In this document: positions 10,361 to 21,689 of the stretch, piece by piece
How the letters are laid out: the number at the start of each line of letters is the position of its first letter
How positions within the stretch are numbered: the first letter of the stretch is position 1
From: Ophiosphaerella korrae
Lineage: Eukaryota; Ascomycota; Dothideomycetes; Pleosporales; Phaeosphaeriaceae
Assembly (NCBI GenBank): GCA_028456385.1
Contig: JALNQF010000408.1
Location: 1 to 33,716, forward strand
Reading direction: 5' to 3'
DNA: 33,716 nucleotides
The notes under the pieces: model-generated
Told to the model about the DNA's origin: nothing
Databases searched by the model: none
The model's input: the letters and a program-made list of their open reading frames with translations, nothing else
Made by a program: the position numbers and the translations under genes

Positions 10361-13036
10361 GTATTGCGTTTGAAGCACTTCCACTTTAAGTCTCGATAAG
10401 CCTTCGATATATGCCTCACATGTAGCTGTAAGGTCGTTGGTGTGGTAGGCATGGTATATATGTTATTTAGTTGATGGTTGTTTTGGATGAGGGGTTTAAT
10501 ATCAAGGCAACAGACCGCAAACTTCTGTCATGCGTACTGTACACCGACAATAGACGTTTATTTTAGATTTCTCTACAACAAGATTCCCTAAAATCTTCGA
10601 TACTTCTGCGGAGTGTACATCAGGTGATGAGTGAGAATTCACCATGAAGTATTGTTTCTCAATGAACAGGCAAAGTCCTAGATGCAACAGATTGTATTGC
10701 ATTTAGAGTCTTAGCCTCTATCAAGTTGCCAAGCCAATCAAATGAGCAAGTGTGACACGATAAAGAAGCCTATTTACTAGAGCTGCGGTTCTCGGAATTC
10801 ATAGTTTAGTCTTACTTGTTCGTCCAGTAATATTTTACATAGCAACATATCTGGTTGACGAACATTCCAAACGTGCTGTGATTCTAGGTTTTCCTGGAGT
10901 TCTTTTACTTCTTTTATAAGATCCTCGAAACCTTGAAGTTTAAATAAAGAAATAAACCAGCAATGAACTGGAGTCGGTGTGCCAAGAGCGATAGCAAAGG
11001 AGTGGCCACTAAGTGTCTAATCATTCACAAGGCTGGCACGCCAGCGTCGAGGCCTTGAATGGCAGTCGCAAATCCAAGACTTTAGAAGCTGTAGGTTATA
11101 TAGACTCTGAGCCAAGCCCATAGCCAGACAGGGATGCGAAGCGATTACACCCAAACTAGCATTACCAGTGGAATTTCGAGCGTCGTCAACACCCATATGA
11201 TTACACTCAGTTTCCCAAGTATCCCAACCTCCCACATGCCACAAAGCCATCGTCATCGCTGTTTCAGAAGAGTATAGAGACACCAATTACTCTGTTCGCG
11301 AGCCACAGACAGTATAAGCCACCTCCAATACGTGCAATCTACTAGACTTTATCAGCAAACTAAAGTCTTCTGCCAAACAGTCTGTATCTCAAGTAATGGC
11401 GTTTTCTACTTTCCCACTTGTCAGTAGAAACGAACCATGGAAGCTCCAGATAGGAATATGGATTCTGCCGTGCATCGTTTGAAAACGTCCTAGGTCAATA
11501 CAAAATCGAATAATCTCCGTAAATGCTACAACCGCGTTGCGCTAATAGTTGACCATGTTATATGTAATATCACCTTGGCCCCACTCAAACTAAACCGCTC
11601 GTTTGATGAATTAATGCAACCGTTGATGCAATGCTCGTCTATGATTGTTTTCTTCGTCCAGGTGAAGTACCCAATCATTCGGTGCCAACTTGCGAGAAAC
11701 GCGAAAATATTCCAAAGCTCTTGCCTCATACTTGGTTGTTTTTGGGGTGGAAATAATTAGGCACGAAAATCGTACAAACCCTTAGGATTTGCTTGTCTAA
11801 ATCAGCGCCCTCATCTGTGAGGACTAAGAGTTTAACGCGTTCATCTAAGTCCTGTAGAGTGCATACATCTGAGACAGATCTTCCTACAACCGCTTGATAT
11901 AGTTTTCTTGTAATAAGACAAAGATAAAAAGTTCTCCATATGCGTAGATTTGTCGATCGGCGCCAATAAAGGGATGACGATAATAAAAGATCTAGGTCCT
12001 AAGATTAGTACTGTCAAAGATATATAGAGAGGCGAGGTTGAAATAGATACTGCTTCATCATTTCGCCAGATTGTAGGATAGAATTTGATGCTGTTAGTGG
12101 TTTCCAGTGTTGTGTAGGAACCTCTCTGACTTTTGTAACATATAAAAAATCCAACTATGTGGATTCCGGCGCTATATGATACGATCAGCGAGAGAAGTGC
12201 ATATTAATACTGCACACCTGAAGAATGATAAGGCCGTAGGTCGAAAGCCATTTTACTTGCTTTACATAAACGAAATATAGGTACTTTTAGGATTATAGAA
12301 ACGATTTAGGTCTTACATCTTGACTTGAAAACTTTTATTGAGGCTGTAAAGTCCTACAGATTATATAAATAGTTCGTCGAATCTTCATGGAGTGCAATAC
12401 TGGTACGCTTGAAGGTCTAGGCGCGAAAGTTGTTGGTTACATATGATAATAGGCCCTTTCTCTATCAGTCAACCAGAGAGGCTGCTATTGGGTGATGCAT
12501 GGCAGGCTGTCTCGCAGGTCTTTTCAGCTAACACAACCAATGTGGCTGAGCTCGGGACCAGAGAAGCAGGAGGCGAATCGAAGCCAACATGCGGAATTCG
12601 AATCCCCAACTCGATGAGCAGCGGTAGAATGGACCATCGTCGGTCCCGCATTACGTAAAGCACATATAGCCCAACTTGAACACAATATATATTGTTCCCA
12701 AGCAGTTGTAGCTCCAGGGATCTATTCAAGATACGCAAGATCTACACAGCAATACCAACTACAATCTTAATCTACCGTTTTTGACAGGCCAACTTTAAGT
12801 CAGCTTAGGAACACTATCTCTCAAGAAAGAAAGGCGGCAACGGAAATTTCGTAGCTCTTAAGAAAGACAACACATTTACATATATAAATGGATACTACAT
12901 TCAAGCTCTATGGTAAAACTTACAAGTGCATCTTGAGGTAAATCTAGATTATTGACCTCTAAATACTCTTTGAAATACCCTTACTCTCAACCGTCTGTCA
13001 GGGTCATATATGGATGCCGGGGATATACCAAGATAT
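10361..13036. other. 2.7 kb island DNA without a supportable gene
   Basis: Base composition is balanced but somewhat AT-rich, with normal CA/TG, so this is not RIP-mutated repeat DNA. Open frames are all under 90 codons, mostly lack ATG, and show no family motif. The longest are on the minus strand at 11017-11286 and 12469-12738. The first bases presumably hold the 3' UTR of the MFS gene. I see no tRNA, rRNA or tandem repeat. It could contain multi-exon or non-coding genes that cannot be called by eye. Confidence 0.5.
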
Positions 13037-13573
13037 CTAGCCGATGATTCTATCGATGATTTCGGGAATCCTGGGACCCTCCGGGGCTGGGACTGGGGCT
13101 GGGGCTGGGGCGGGATCGGGCCGTACAGGACCAGCAGAGAGCTGAGGGGAACGAGCGGCCACTGTCCTAGTTTCGACAGACTCGCCCACTCTCCTAATTT
13201 GAATAGGTCCATTTGCCGGAGGTGCTGGTGCTGGCTGTTCCTTGGGGAACTCGATGCAAACATCGGGTAATTGAAAGTTTTGGCGGCGGGCCGGATGTTT
13301 GCCAGACTTTGACTTCCCATTGTTGTTCTCTGGCTGGGCAGGCGCTGGCAGGGGACTATCTGCCGGCTGCCCTATTTTAGGCAATGGGATATCCGTGAAG
13401 GGAATATCTTGACGCTTGTTTTTGCGATTGTTACCAACTCCACCCCGGTTCTCGTTTCTATCTCCAGGACCACTATTTCCAGGACCACCAAAAGCTGGTG
13501 GCGCGGGACCAGCCGGAGGTTGCTGAGGTTGCGGTTGCGGCTGCGGTTGCGGCTGTCCTGGAAGCACCGGTAC
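13037..13573 (-). pseudogene. Proline/glutamine-rich protein frame lacking a resolvable start (possible secreted protein)
   Basis: A 179-codon open frame ends at TAG 13037. It starts with PQ dipeptides (GQPQPQPQPQPQQPP), then a P/G/N-rich stretch with NRKNKRQDIPF and a segment with one cysteine (LPDVCIEFPKEQ). It closes with an alternating PA tract (DPAPAPAPVPAPEGP) and IPEIIDRIIG. No ATG opens this frame: it is bounded upstream by TAG at 13574-13576. An ATG at 13614-13616 (MKFVHFF...) leads into the same region but in another frame, one base off. Either a small exon is missed, with TTTTTCGCTAG as a possible acceptor, or a frameshift broke the gene. The composition suggests a disordered cell-wall or secreted protein; no function is assigned. 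Confidence 0.45.
13518..13559 (-). repeat. CAGCCGCAACCG-type codon repeat encoding PQ dipeptides
   Basis: On the plus strand alternating GGTTGC/GGCTGC units run through this stretch, which on the minus strand encode the PQ repeat at the start of the proline-rich frame. Such a tract slips easily during replication and could explain a frame change close by. Confidence 0.7.
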
Positions 13574-13822
13574 CTAGCGAAAAACCCGGTGTCCCGAAAA
13601 AATGAACGAATTTCATGATCACGAATCACCGCTTTTGTGCAAATAGTGCGATAAACCTATTTCAAACTTTGAATATGACACCCTTTTGTTGTTGTAGGAA
13701 TATTCATTCAGGGAATCATGCGGCAAGGTGTATCAGAGAGGATAGGTGAAACAGGAGGATTGTTGATCAGAGCCTTGGCAAGGTACGTGTACGGCGGACG
13801 ATAAGAGGTCTTAACGTGTCTG

Positions 13823-13854
13823 TGCGCGTGATGCGCATGTTCGCGTGATGCGCA
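13823..13854. repeat. 13-bp direct repeat with hairpin potential
   Basis: CGCGTGATGCGCA occurs at 13825-13837 and again at 13842-13854. The first copy lies in TGCGC-GTGAT-GCGCA (13823-13837), a 5-bp stem around a 5-base loop. It sits about 110 bp outside the stop of the Fot1-type transposase, near the right edge of the island. Confidence 0.6.
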
Positions 13855-13965
13855 CCCCCCACCAAAGTCGCGATCTCAAAGATGAGGCTGCAGAGCCACA
13901 CACAATTGCTATTATTACGAGATTTTGTAGTAGAGTAGTAACTAGAGACTTGCGAGTAATATAGA

Positions 13966-15752
13966 CTATCTGAATTTTGCTAGGAGGCCGACGTTGCGGC
14001 TAGAGCGAGTAGTTTTGAGTGGAACTGCTGATGCAGCTGCTAGAGACTCCTTACTACCTACAGCATTAACTGCCTGTTTGCTACGCTTGTTCCTCTAAGT
14101 AGATAAACTTAAAGCCTTCCTCTTCTACCTCTAGCTAGGTTGTATAGAGTTCTTAGTGTTAATAGCTGCGCGCTAGGCTGCGCGCTAAGCTACCTTCTCT
14201 ACCCTCTCCTTCTCCCTTACTAACTTAGCTACCTCTCGCGCTACACGCTTCTCCTTAGCTAGCTTCTTCTTGTATTAGCAAGTAGCCTATTATAGCTCTC
14301 TCCTCTTAGCCTTTTAAACTTTCTCCTACTCTTTCTCCTACTCCTCTACTTTCTTGTAATAGTAAGCCTCTCTTACCTTACGTAGTAACTAGAAGATAGC
14401 CTTACTATAGTACTCTTTGCGCTACTAGAAGTTAAGAAAGTTACTCTTTTTCTTATACCTCTCTTAAATACTAAGAGCTACTTATAGTCCTTTATTCTTA
14501 TATTATATAAGCTTATATTAAGTTTAAAAGTAGTAGAGTAAAGTCTTTAGTATCTTAACTTAAAGCTAAGTAGTATCCTTTATAGTACTCTAGATAAAGC
14601 TATCTATCTACCTCTAGTTACTATTATAGAAGCTTAATAGTAATATAGAGCTCTAGCTCTTATTAGTTAGTAAGTAATTAAACTATTTAAGGATCTTATT
14701 AGTATCTCTTAGCTAGATACCTATAGCTTTAAATAACTTAAGTATTATTAAAGATTTAAAAGTCTTTATCTAAGCTAACTAGAAGAGTAGAAAGAAGTTA
14801 CCTTTACTAACTAAGATAAGGCCTTAGGCCTACTAAAAGTAGTTATTAAGTTTAACTATATAAGTAGACGTAAGAGGCCTAAATATTACTATATTAAGTA
14901 GCTAAAGAGAGTAAGTTAAATATAGAGAAAAGATAAGAAGTAAGATCTAATTTTTATTATAATAGTTAATAAAATCTAAAGTAATATAAAAGCTATACCT
15001 ATCTATAATAAGTAACTAATATAAGCGTCTAGCTTTAGTAGTAGTATAGTAGTTAAATACTTACTTAAGCTAGGCTAGACTAACGTTATTATTTATCTAT
15101 CTAGATAGAGATAAGCTAATAAAGACTTAATACTCTCTAGCCTTAATTACGTTTACTTATACTAATCTTATAGCTCTTTAGGTAGATTTATATATAAGTC
15201 TAAGTAGTAGAGATATCTTATCTATATAAATATACGCTAGAGTAGTTATCTACTTATAAGAGCTATCTTAGAAAGCTACTTAAGCCTCTTTCTTCTCCTA
15301 TATTACTTAGCTAAAGATACGTTTAGACTTTCTAGTAATACTAATTATAAAGCCTTTTTTATCTATATTATATATATACTATAGCTCTATCTAATATTCC
15401 TCTATTTTCTAATATATTAAGTTAAAGTATAGCTTATACCTTGTATAAGAATTAGCTTTATAGTATTTGTAGTTAATACTAGTAGTTTATTTAGATATAA
15501 GTAAGCTCTAGTTTTAATAGAAGAAGTAAGTTACTTAGCTTTAGCTAATAGTCTTATAAGCTACTTATAACACTAAGTTTCTTATTATCTCTCTTATAAG
15601 TAGAAAGCTTCTTTCTATAAGCTTTTTAATATACTATATAAGCTTATCTTCTTACTATAAGCTAAGCTTTGTCTAGTTAAGTTTTTTAGTCTAATTTAAG
15701 CTTATTAGGCTTTAGTATCTTTAGCTTAGTGTAGATCGCTAAATATTATATT
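13966..15752 (-). pseudogene. Fot1/pogo-type transposase, C-terminal 3/4, split by a retrotransposon
   Basis: One minus-strand frame runs from the junction at 15752 to TAG at 13966 without any indel. In order it shows RSTLS at the junction (DNA-binding HTH region), LTRQSLAYSKK (CENP-B-type HTH), KIEEY, and NIDKKGF near 15340-15372 (usual NMDEKGF, first catalytic acid of the DDE domain). It ends in a basic, coiled-coil-like C-terminus with KKKLAKEKRVAREVAKLVR and finally TTRSSRNVGLLAKFR. Together with 29809-29914 the frame is exactly 631 codons with the stop. The family cuts and pastes DNA between TA targets (Tc1/mariner superfamily). Stops at many probable Q/W codons and the split make it dead. 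The last about 120 bp before the stop are not RIP-mutated. Confidence 0.85.
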
Positions 15753-16179
15753 TGTAATAGGCTGCCTATTGTTAACTACAAGTACCTATAATAGGGTTAG
15801 TAGATTAAGAGTTAATAGTAAAAGCTTAGGTTATAATCTACAATAACTTATAAACAATAGAAGATGTTTCGCAACTATCTTGTATTAGCGTTCTATAGTT
15901 AAAGGATTAAATTACTAATACTATCCTAACAATACGCATCTTACTAACTATATACTCGTCGTAATCTATAATCTATAGTTACTAAGACTAGTAGATTATA
16001 GATTATCTTAATCTATAATCTATTAATACTAAGAGTCTATAGATTATAGATTAGCCTAGGTGTCCTAGTTATATATAGTCTCCTAATTAAGGTCGTTACC
16101 CTACTCGTCCTATACTTCGTTAGTGCCTAGATTAAGACTAATTAGTTCTATCTCGATTTCTTCTGTTACACCTATAATA
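15753..16179 (-). repeat. 3' LTR of copy A
   Basis: 427 bp. In plus orientation it begins TGTAATAGGC and ends CACCTATAATA, a RIP-altered ...AACA. It carries several copies of AATCTATAATCTATAG and its reverse between about 15960 and 16054. It pairs with 29377-29803. Confidence 0.92.
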
Positions 16180-19100
16180 CTATCTCTCTTCTTAGGTAGG
16201 TCCTAGTTTACCCGTCCTAGAGCTAGAGTTATTAGTCTAGTTTCTTTATTAATGTAAAGTTCTTTATCCTCCCTTATAACTATTTTATCTACATATTATT
16301 ACTACCTCCTTACTAATTACGTGTTGCGTAATAGTGTTAAAATATTTCCTTACTCTCGTTATACTTCTCCTAAGTTAAACCCTAAGTCTCTTTTTTATAT
16401 TATTTCTATAAACGATAGTAGAGCTTATAAGGCGTATATTTATACAAATATACGTAGCTCTTATAACGTGTTTAGTATTTCTCTTTCTAAGTGTAAGTTT
16501 ATTACACTTATTCTTACGTCTAGGCTTAACAATAATAGGGAAAGCTATTAACTAGACTTAAGAGAAATTACTATCTTAAATTGTAGAGGCTAAAGCTAAG
16601 CGTAAGCGTATCTAGGAGCTTACGTAGAGTAAGCTAGTAGAGAATTAAGCTTATCTCTCTCGTCTTTGTAAGATAAAGGCCTTAAATAATAAGAAATTAG
16701 CTAAGTAGTTAGTAGCTCTAGAAGCTAAGCTAGACTTAGATAAGGCGTTCGATGTTACTATAGTAGGTCCTACGCTAGACGTCCCTATTATCTCTCTATC
16801 TATTGTTAGTAATGTTAGTTCTCTTAGTTTGCTGCTAGGCGTTCTAGAAGGTTTTAATTTTAGAACTCCTCTAGTTTCTTAGGGTAATTAAGATTGTCCT
16901 CTAGTTCCTATGTTTCTTCCTATAGTTGTCCTTTTTTGTTTATACCTATCTATTCTACTAAGTAGTAGTTTCTTCTATTTTAGAACTAGTACTGTAGGAT
17001 TTTCTTAACTTCCTATTCTTCCTATTCTCTATACGTGTCTACTTTGTATACTAGTAGTTCTACTTCTAGTAGTGCTTGTTCTAGTAAGGCTACGTAGAAT
17101 ATTAGGTGTATCCTTATCTTATTTAGTAGCTTTAATTTAAATATAACTAGTGTAACTTCTTTCTTAATTTTATATAGTCCTATTTTAGCGTAGTCTAATT
17201 TTAGGCTTAGTCTCTTGCTTTTAATATTCTTCTATACTAACTATACTTTTTCTCTCTTTCTAAATTAAGGTCTCTTTTTATACTTTCTATTGTAGTACTT
17301 TACTATTTTATTATATAGGAACTCTACGTCCTATCTTAGTTAATTATATATATCTTTAAGTCTATTAGCGAAGTTTTCTCCTCTTAGAGACTAAGATATT
17401 TAGTCTCTTAGTATCTAGTATATATTAGGCTCGAATCTATAGTTTATAAAGAAAGGTAATACTCCTATTACTATATTCTTTGCGCTATTATATACTAACT
17501 ATACTATAGGTAGTAACTATACCTAATTGTTCTAGTTGTAATTAAGGTAGCATCTTAGGTATTGTTCTACTATCTAATTTATTCGTTCTAACTATCTATT
17601 TATTTGTAGGTAATATGCTGTAGATATTATATATTTAATTCCTAATTACGCTATTATTGTTCCCTATAGTTTTAATATAAATCGTACGTCTTTGTTTATA
17701 ACAATCTTATCTAGTAGTCTATATTAACTAATTACAGTTCCTAGAACTTAGTATATAGTAACCTCTATCCTACTTTTTTCTTTATATAGTCTAAAGTATA
17801 TATACTTTATAAGCTTATCTACTATTATTAAGATTCTATTATATTTAACTCCTAATATTAGGTCTTTAGACTTAAGTAGCTTCGTAATAAAGTCTATTAT
17901 AATAACTCTCTATAGTCGTCCTAGTACTTCTACTAGTTGTAATATTCTATATAGTGCGTGTTTGTTATACTTATTCTAGTAATATTCTATATAGTCTTGT
18001 AGTACCTCTATTACTAATTATCTTACCTTTAGGATGTAGTATTCTCGTAGTAGTCTATCTAATGTTTTTTCGATACTTTAGTAACTATATACTAGCAATT
18101 TATAGAATTATTATATAAATTCTCTCTAGATCTTCTTTAGGATATATATTCTTCTATAGGCTTATACAAATCCTTTTTAGATTTCTAGTTTCTCTATTTC
18201 TTTAGATACTTCTTTTGTTATTTTCTAAATCTATTTATCTAGCTTACTACTCTTCCTTTTAAGTGTTGCAGCTATTTTATATATATTTAGGACTAAGTGT
18301 CCTTCTTTGTTCTTAACTAGAACTATACTAGTAGCGCTTACTTCTTCTTATAAGTCTAGTCTTCTACTAAGGGCGTCTATAAACTAATTATCTTTCCCTT
18401 TTGTATATATAATTTTTATATTAAACGTTAACAAATATTCCTACTATCTTATATAGCGTTATAATAATTCTTTATTTGTTATAAATCCTATAAGATTCTT
18501 ATAGTCTATATAGACCTTTGTCTAATATTTTACTCCTTATAAATATACTCTCTATTATTTAAATACTTTATAGATTACTAGTATCTCTTTATTGTAGATT
18601 AGGTAGTTAAGTTCTACTATCTTTATTTTCTTAGAGAAGTATTTAACTAAGTATTCTTTTTTAGTCTCTAGGTCTTCTTGTATTAGTACTATTCTATAGA
18701 CTAAATTAGATGCATCTATTTTTACTATCGCTAGTAGGTCTAGGTTGTATATTCTAATAACTAGGTTTTCTATAAATTTCCTTTTAATCTTTCTAAATAC
18801 CTTGTTATATTCCTTTATCTATTTAAATAGTGTGTCTTTCTTTATAAGGTTTGTAATAGGTTCTATATTCTTAGACTATCTTACTATTAGCTTTCTATAA
18901 AAGTTAGCTAGCTTATAAAATTATTATACTTCTTTTAGGTTTCTTAGTATTAGCTATTTGTTAATTAACTTAATCTTCTCTAGATTAATCTTGATCTTTC
19001 CTAGTTCTATAATAAACCCTAGGAAATCTATTTCTTTTGTATAGAACTTGTATTTTTTTATCTTAAGAAACATTTTAGCTTCTACTAGCTTTCCTAGTAC

Positions 19101-21253
19101 TTTGTATACGTATTATACGTGTTCTTCCTCTATTTCTAAGAATATAAGGATGTTGTCTAAGTATATAAATGTAAATATGTCTAAGTACTCTCTTAGTACT
19201 GTGTTAATTCTTTCCTAAAATGCTGCTAGTGTATTTATTAAGCTAAATAGTATAACTAGGTATTTATATAATCCCTATTGTGTTCTAAACGCTATTTTCT
19301 ATTTATCGCCTTTTTTAATTCTAATTTAGTAGTAGGCGTTCTAGATATCTAACTTTATAAAGATCGTTGCTTTCTATAGTTTATCTTATATTGCGTCTAT
19401 CTTTAGTAAGGGGTATTAGTTCTTACTTATAACTACGTTAGTTTTTCTAAAGTCTACGCAAAGTCTTTTATTACTTATTCTTTTCTTATCTATAAAGATA
19501 AGTCTATAAGCTACTAAGGATTTAGATTCTCTTATCTATCTCTTTTTTATTACGTTTTAAATAAATACTTATTTAATCTTTAATTCTTCTTCTATTTTTT
19601 AGTAGACTAGGCTCTATCCTATATCTTTTCCTTCTTCTATTTCTATTACTAAGTCCTATAGTTAATATTCTAGAAGGTAATCTTCTAGCTCTATAAGCTA
19701 TTTTTCCTATTTCTTATATTCTTTAGGGAATTCTCCTTTGCTAGTGCCTATGTTAGCTTTTAATATATCTGTTTTGTTGTAACTAATTTCTCTAGTTCTC
19801 TAATTAATATATAGGTTAGTTATCTATAACTATAGTATACTTAATATTATATCTTATTTGTTATTAATTGTCGTTATATCTATAACTATATTCTTAATTT
19901 CTAGTCCTTCTAACCTTAGTATTAAAGGTGCTATCTTAAACTATATTAGTTTTTAAAATAGTTTTCCTTTAATTGTACTTAGTTATTAAGGGTATTTCTT
20001 TATTATATACTTTATTCTCTATATTTCTATAAACTTCTTTAATATAAAGTTCCTTGTAGCTCTACTATTAATTATTAATTGTACTTTCCTTTCTTAGTAT
20101 GTACTTATTTTTATAATGTGTAGGCCTCCTACGCCTTCTAGTCTTTCCTACTTAGGTAATTTTTTAAATTATCTATCTTTCTAAGGCTATAGGCCTACCT
20201 TAAGTTTATATTCTTCGTGTTTTAGATATTTATTATATATGTATTTGTACTATAGTCCTCTCTAGACGCATTTCTTAGATAGTCTTAGGCTAGGTCTTAC
20301 TACTATATATCTATCTTCTAGGATTATTTCCTATCCTTAGATATCTTCTACTAAGATTACTCTCTTATAGTTATAGCCTCTTCTCCTTATAGGCTATACT
20401 TTGTTATTTACTTTAGGGTTCCTATATATAATACAATTCTTATCTAGGTATAATATCTATAATACTTTAAAGTATACTAGATGTCTTAGATCTATTATTT
20501 TGTTATCTCCTTCCTAGTATTTACTTTTGCTAGGTATATCTATTATTAGGATATAGTATACTACTAGTACTCTTAGTGTATAAGCTTTATTAATCTATTG
20601 CGTTTTTCTTACAAGGTGTTACTACTCTTTCTATATAGGTATTCTTCTTACTATAACTATATATTACTTTATCTATTCTTAAAATAGTATAAACTTTATT
20701 TCTTTAAGATTGCGTTCTTTCTAGTCTTTATACGCTTCCTCTATACTTATAACTAGTAAGTATTTCTAAACGAACTTCTATTCTTTATTTTATTCCTCTA
20801 TATTACTTATTGTGCAGCTATTATAACTATATATTATTAGCTAGGTATACTCTATATCTTTTATACTAACTTATCTCTTACTTCTTTATAGTCCTTTAGA
20901 GGTAGTTGTAGTAGTCTCTTTATCTAGTACTAGTCTTTCAGCCTAGATTAATAGTACTAGGGGCTCTTCCCTTTCTAGATTTTCTACTAGTAGGTCTATT
21001 ACTTAGGCTATTTCTTCTAGCTAAGCTTTTGTTCTTTTTTTTGTTGCGGCTACTCTCTATCTCTATTATAAGAAGTATCTTACTCTCTATTTACTAGAAA
21101 GATATATATAGTAGTCGTCTTTATAATAAAAGGTTTAATAGAGTATTACGTATTATATTTCTTTACTCCTAGCTACCCTCTCCTAAGGTTTAGTCTATAC
21201 TTGTAGTACTTCTTTCTTCTTCTTAGTTATCTTTAACTAAGTTTCTTTCTTTA
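16180..21253 (-). pseudogene. Copy A gag-pol, from end of gag to pol C-terminus
   Basis: The frame resumes at the copy B insertion (KETQLK after the zinc knuckles) and runs leftward. The protease site reads NSRA at 20058-20069 (family D-S/T-G-A), the RT box reads YLDN at 19152-19163 (family YLDD), RNase H and integrase follow, and the chromodomain ends at about 16860. The frame then continues through DKELYINKETRLITLALG at about 16215-16268 toward the LTR. All these points share one reading frame, so point changes but no net indels have hit it. Stops at W and Q codons are frequent. Gag-Pol would package RNA, copy it to DNA and direct integration to marked chromatin. Confidence 0.88.
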
Positions 21254-21681
21254 TATTATAGGTGTAACAGAGGAAATCGAGATAGAACTAATTAGTCCTA
21301 ACTTAAGTACTAACAAAGCATAGGACGAGTAGAGTAATAATCTTAATTAAGAGATAACACACAACTAGGACACCTAGACTAATCTATAATCTATAGACTC
21401 TTAGCAGCTATAGATTATAGATTAGGACAATCTATAATCCGTTTATCTTAGCAGCTATAGATTATAGATTACGCTAAGTATATAGTTAGTAGGATGTGCA
21501 TTATTAGAATAGTATTAGTAATTTAATCCTTTAACTATAGAACGCTAATACAAGATAGTTGCGAAATATCTTCTATTGTTTATAGTTATTATAGATCCTA
21601 ACACGAACTTTTATTATTATCTCTTAATCTACTAACTCCTTATTAGGTATTAGGAAGTCGACCCTAGTAACCTACGTTACA
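21254..21681 (+). repeat. 5' LTR of copy B
   Basis: 428 bp, beginning with a RIP-altered TGTTATAGGTGTAACAG-type end (reads TATTATAGGTG) and ending CCTACGTTACA. It contains the AATCTATAATCTATAG repeat block at about 21381-21470. Its last about 45 bp differ from the copy A LTR. Confidence 0.92.
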
Positions 21682-21689
21682 CCTTGCTA

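Noticed and set aside
11017..11286. 89-codon minus-strand frame in the long intergenic stretch
   Set aside because: Isolated, odd composition, no recognisable motif, no splice partners visible.
12443..12738. TTCGAATCC-like sequence near 12596 suggesting a tRNA T-loop, and overlapping short frames
   Set aside because: No cloverleaf stems, anticodon arm or acceptor pairing could be drawn around it on either strand.
13408..13629. Other frames of 69-85 codons (both strands) overlapping the proline-rich frame
   Set aside because: R/N/S/L-rich shadows of the PQ repeat; the minus one starts at GTG and has no motif.
13850..13965. Terminal inverted repeats of the Fot1-type element
   Set aside because: Only weak, gapped similarity between this flank and 29915-30050 could be found; not enough to define element ends.
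15960..16060. Regular AATCTATAATCTATAG repeats that resemble a short CRISPR-like array
   Set aside because: The host is eukaryotic, the repeats are inside an LTR and recur in all LTRs of the family, and there are no unique spacers.
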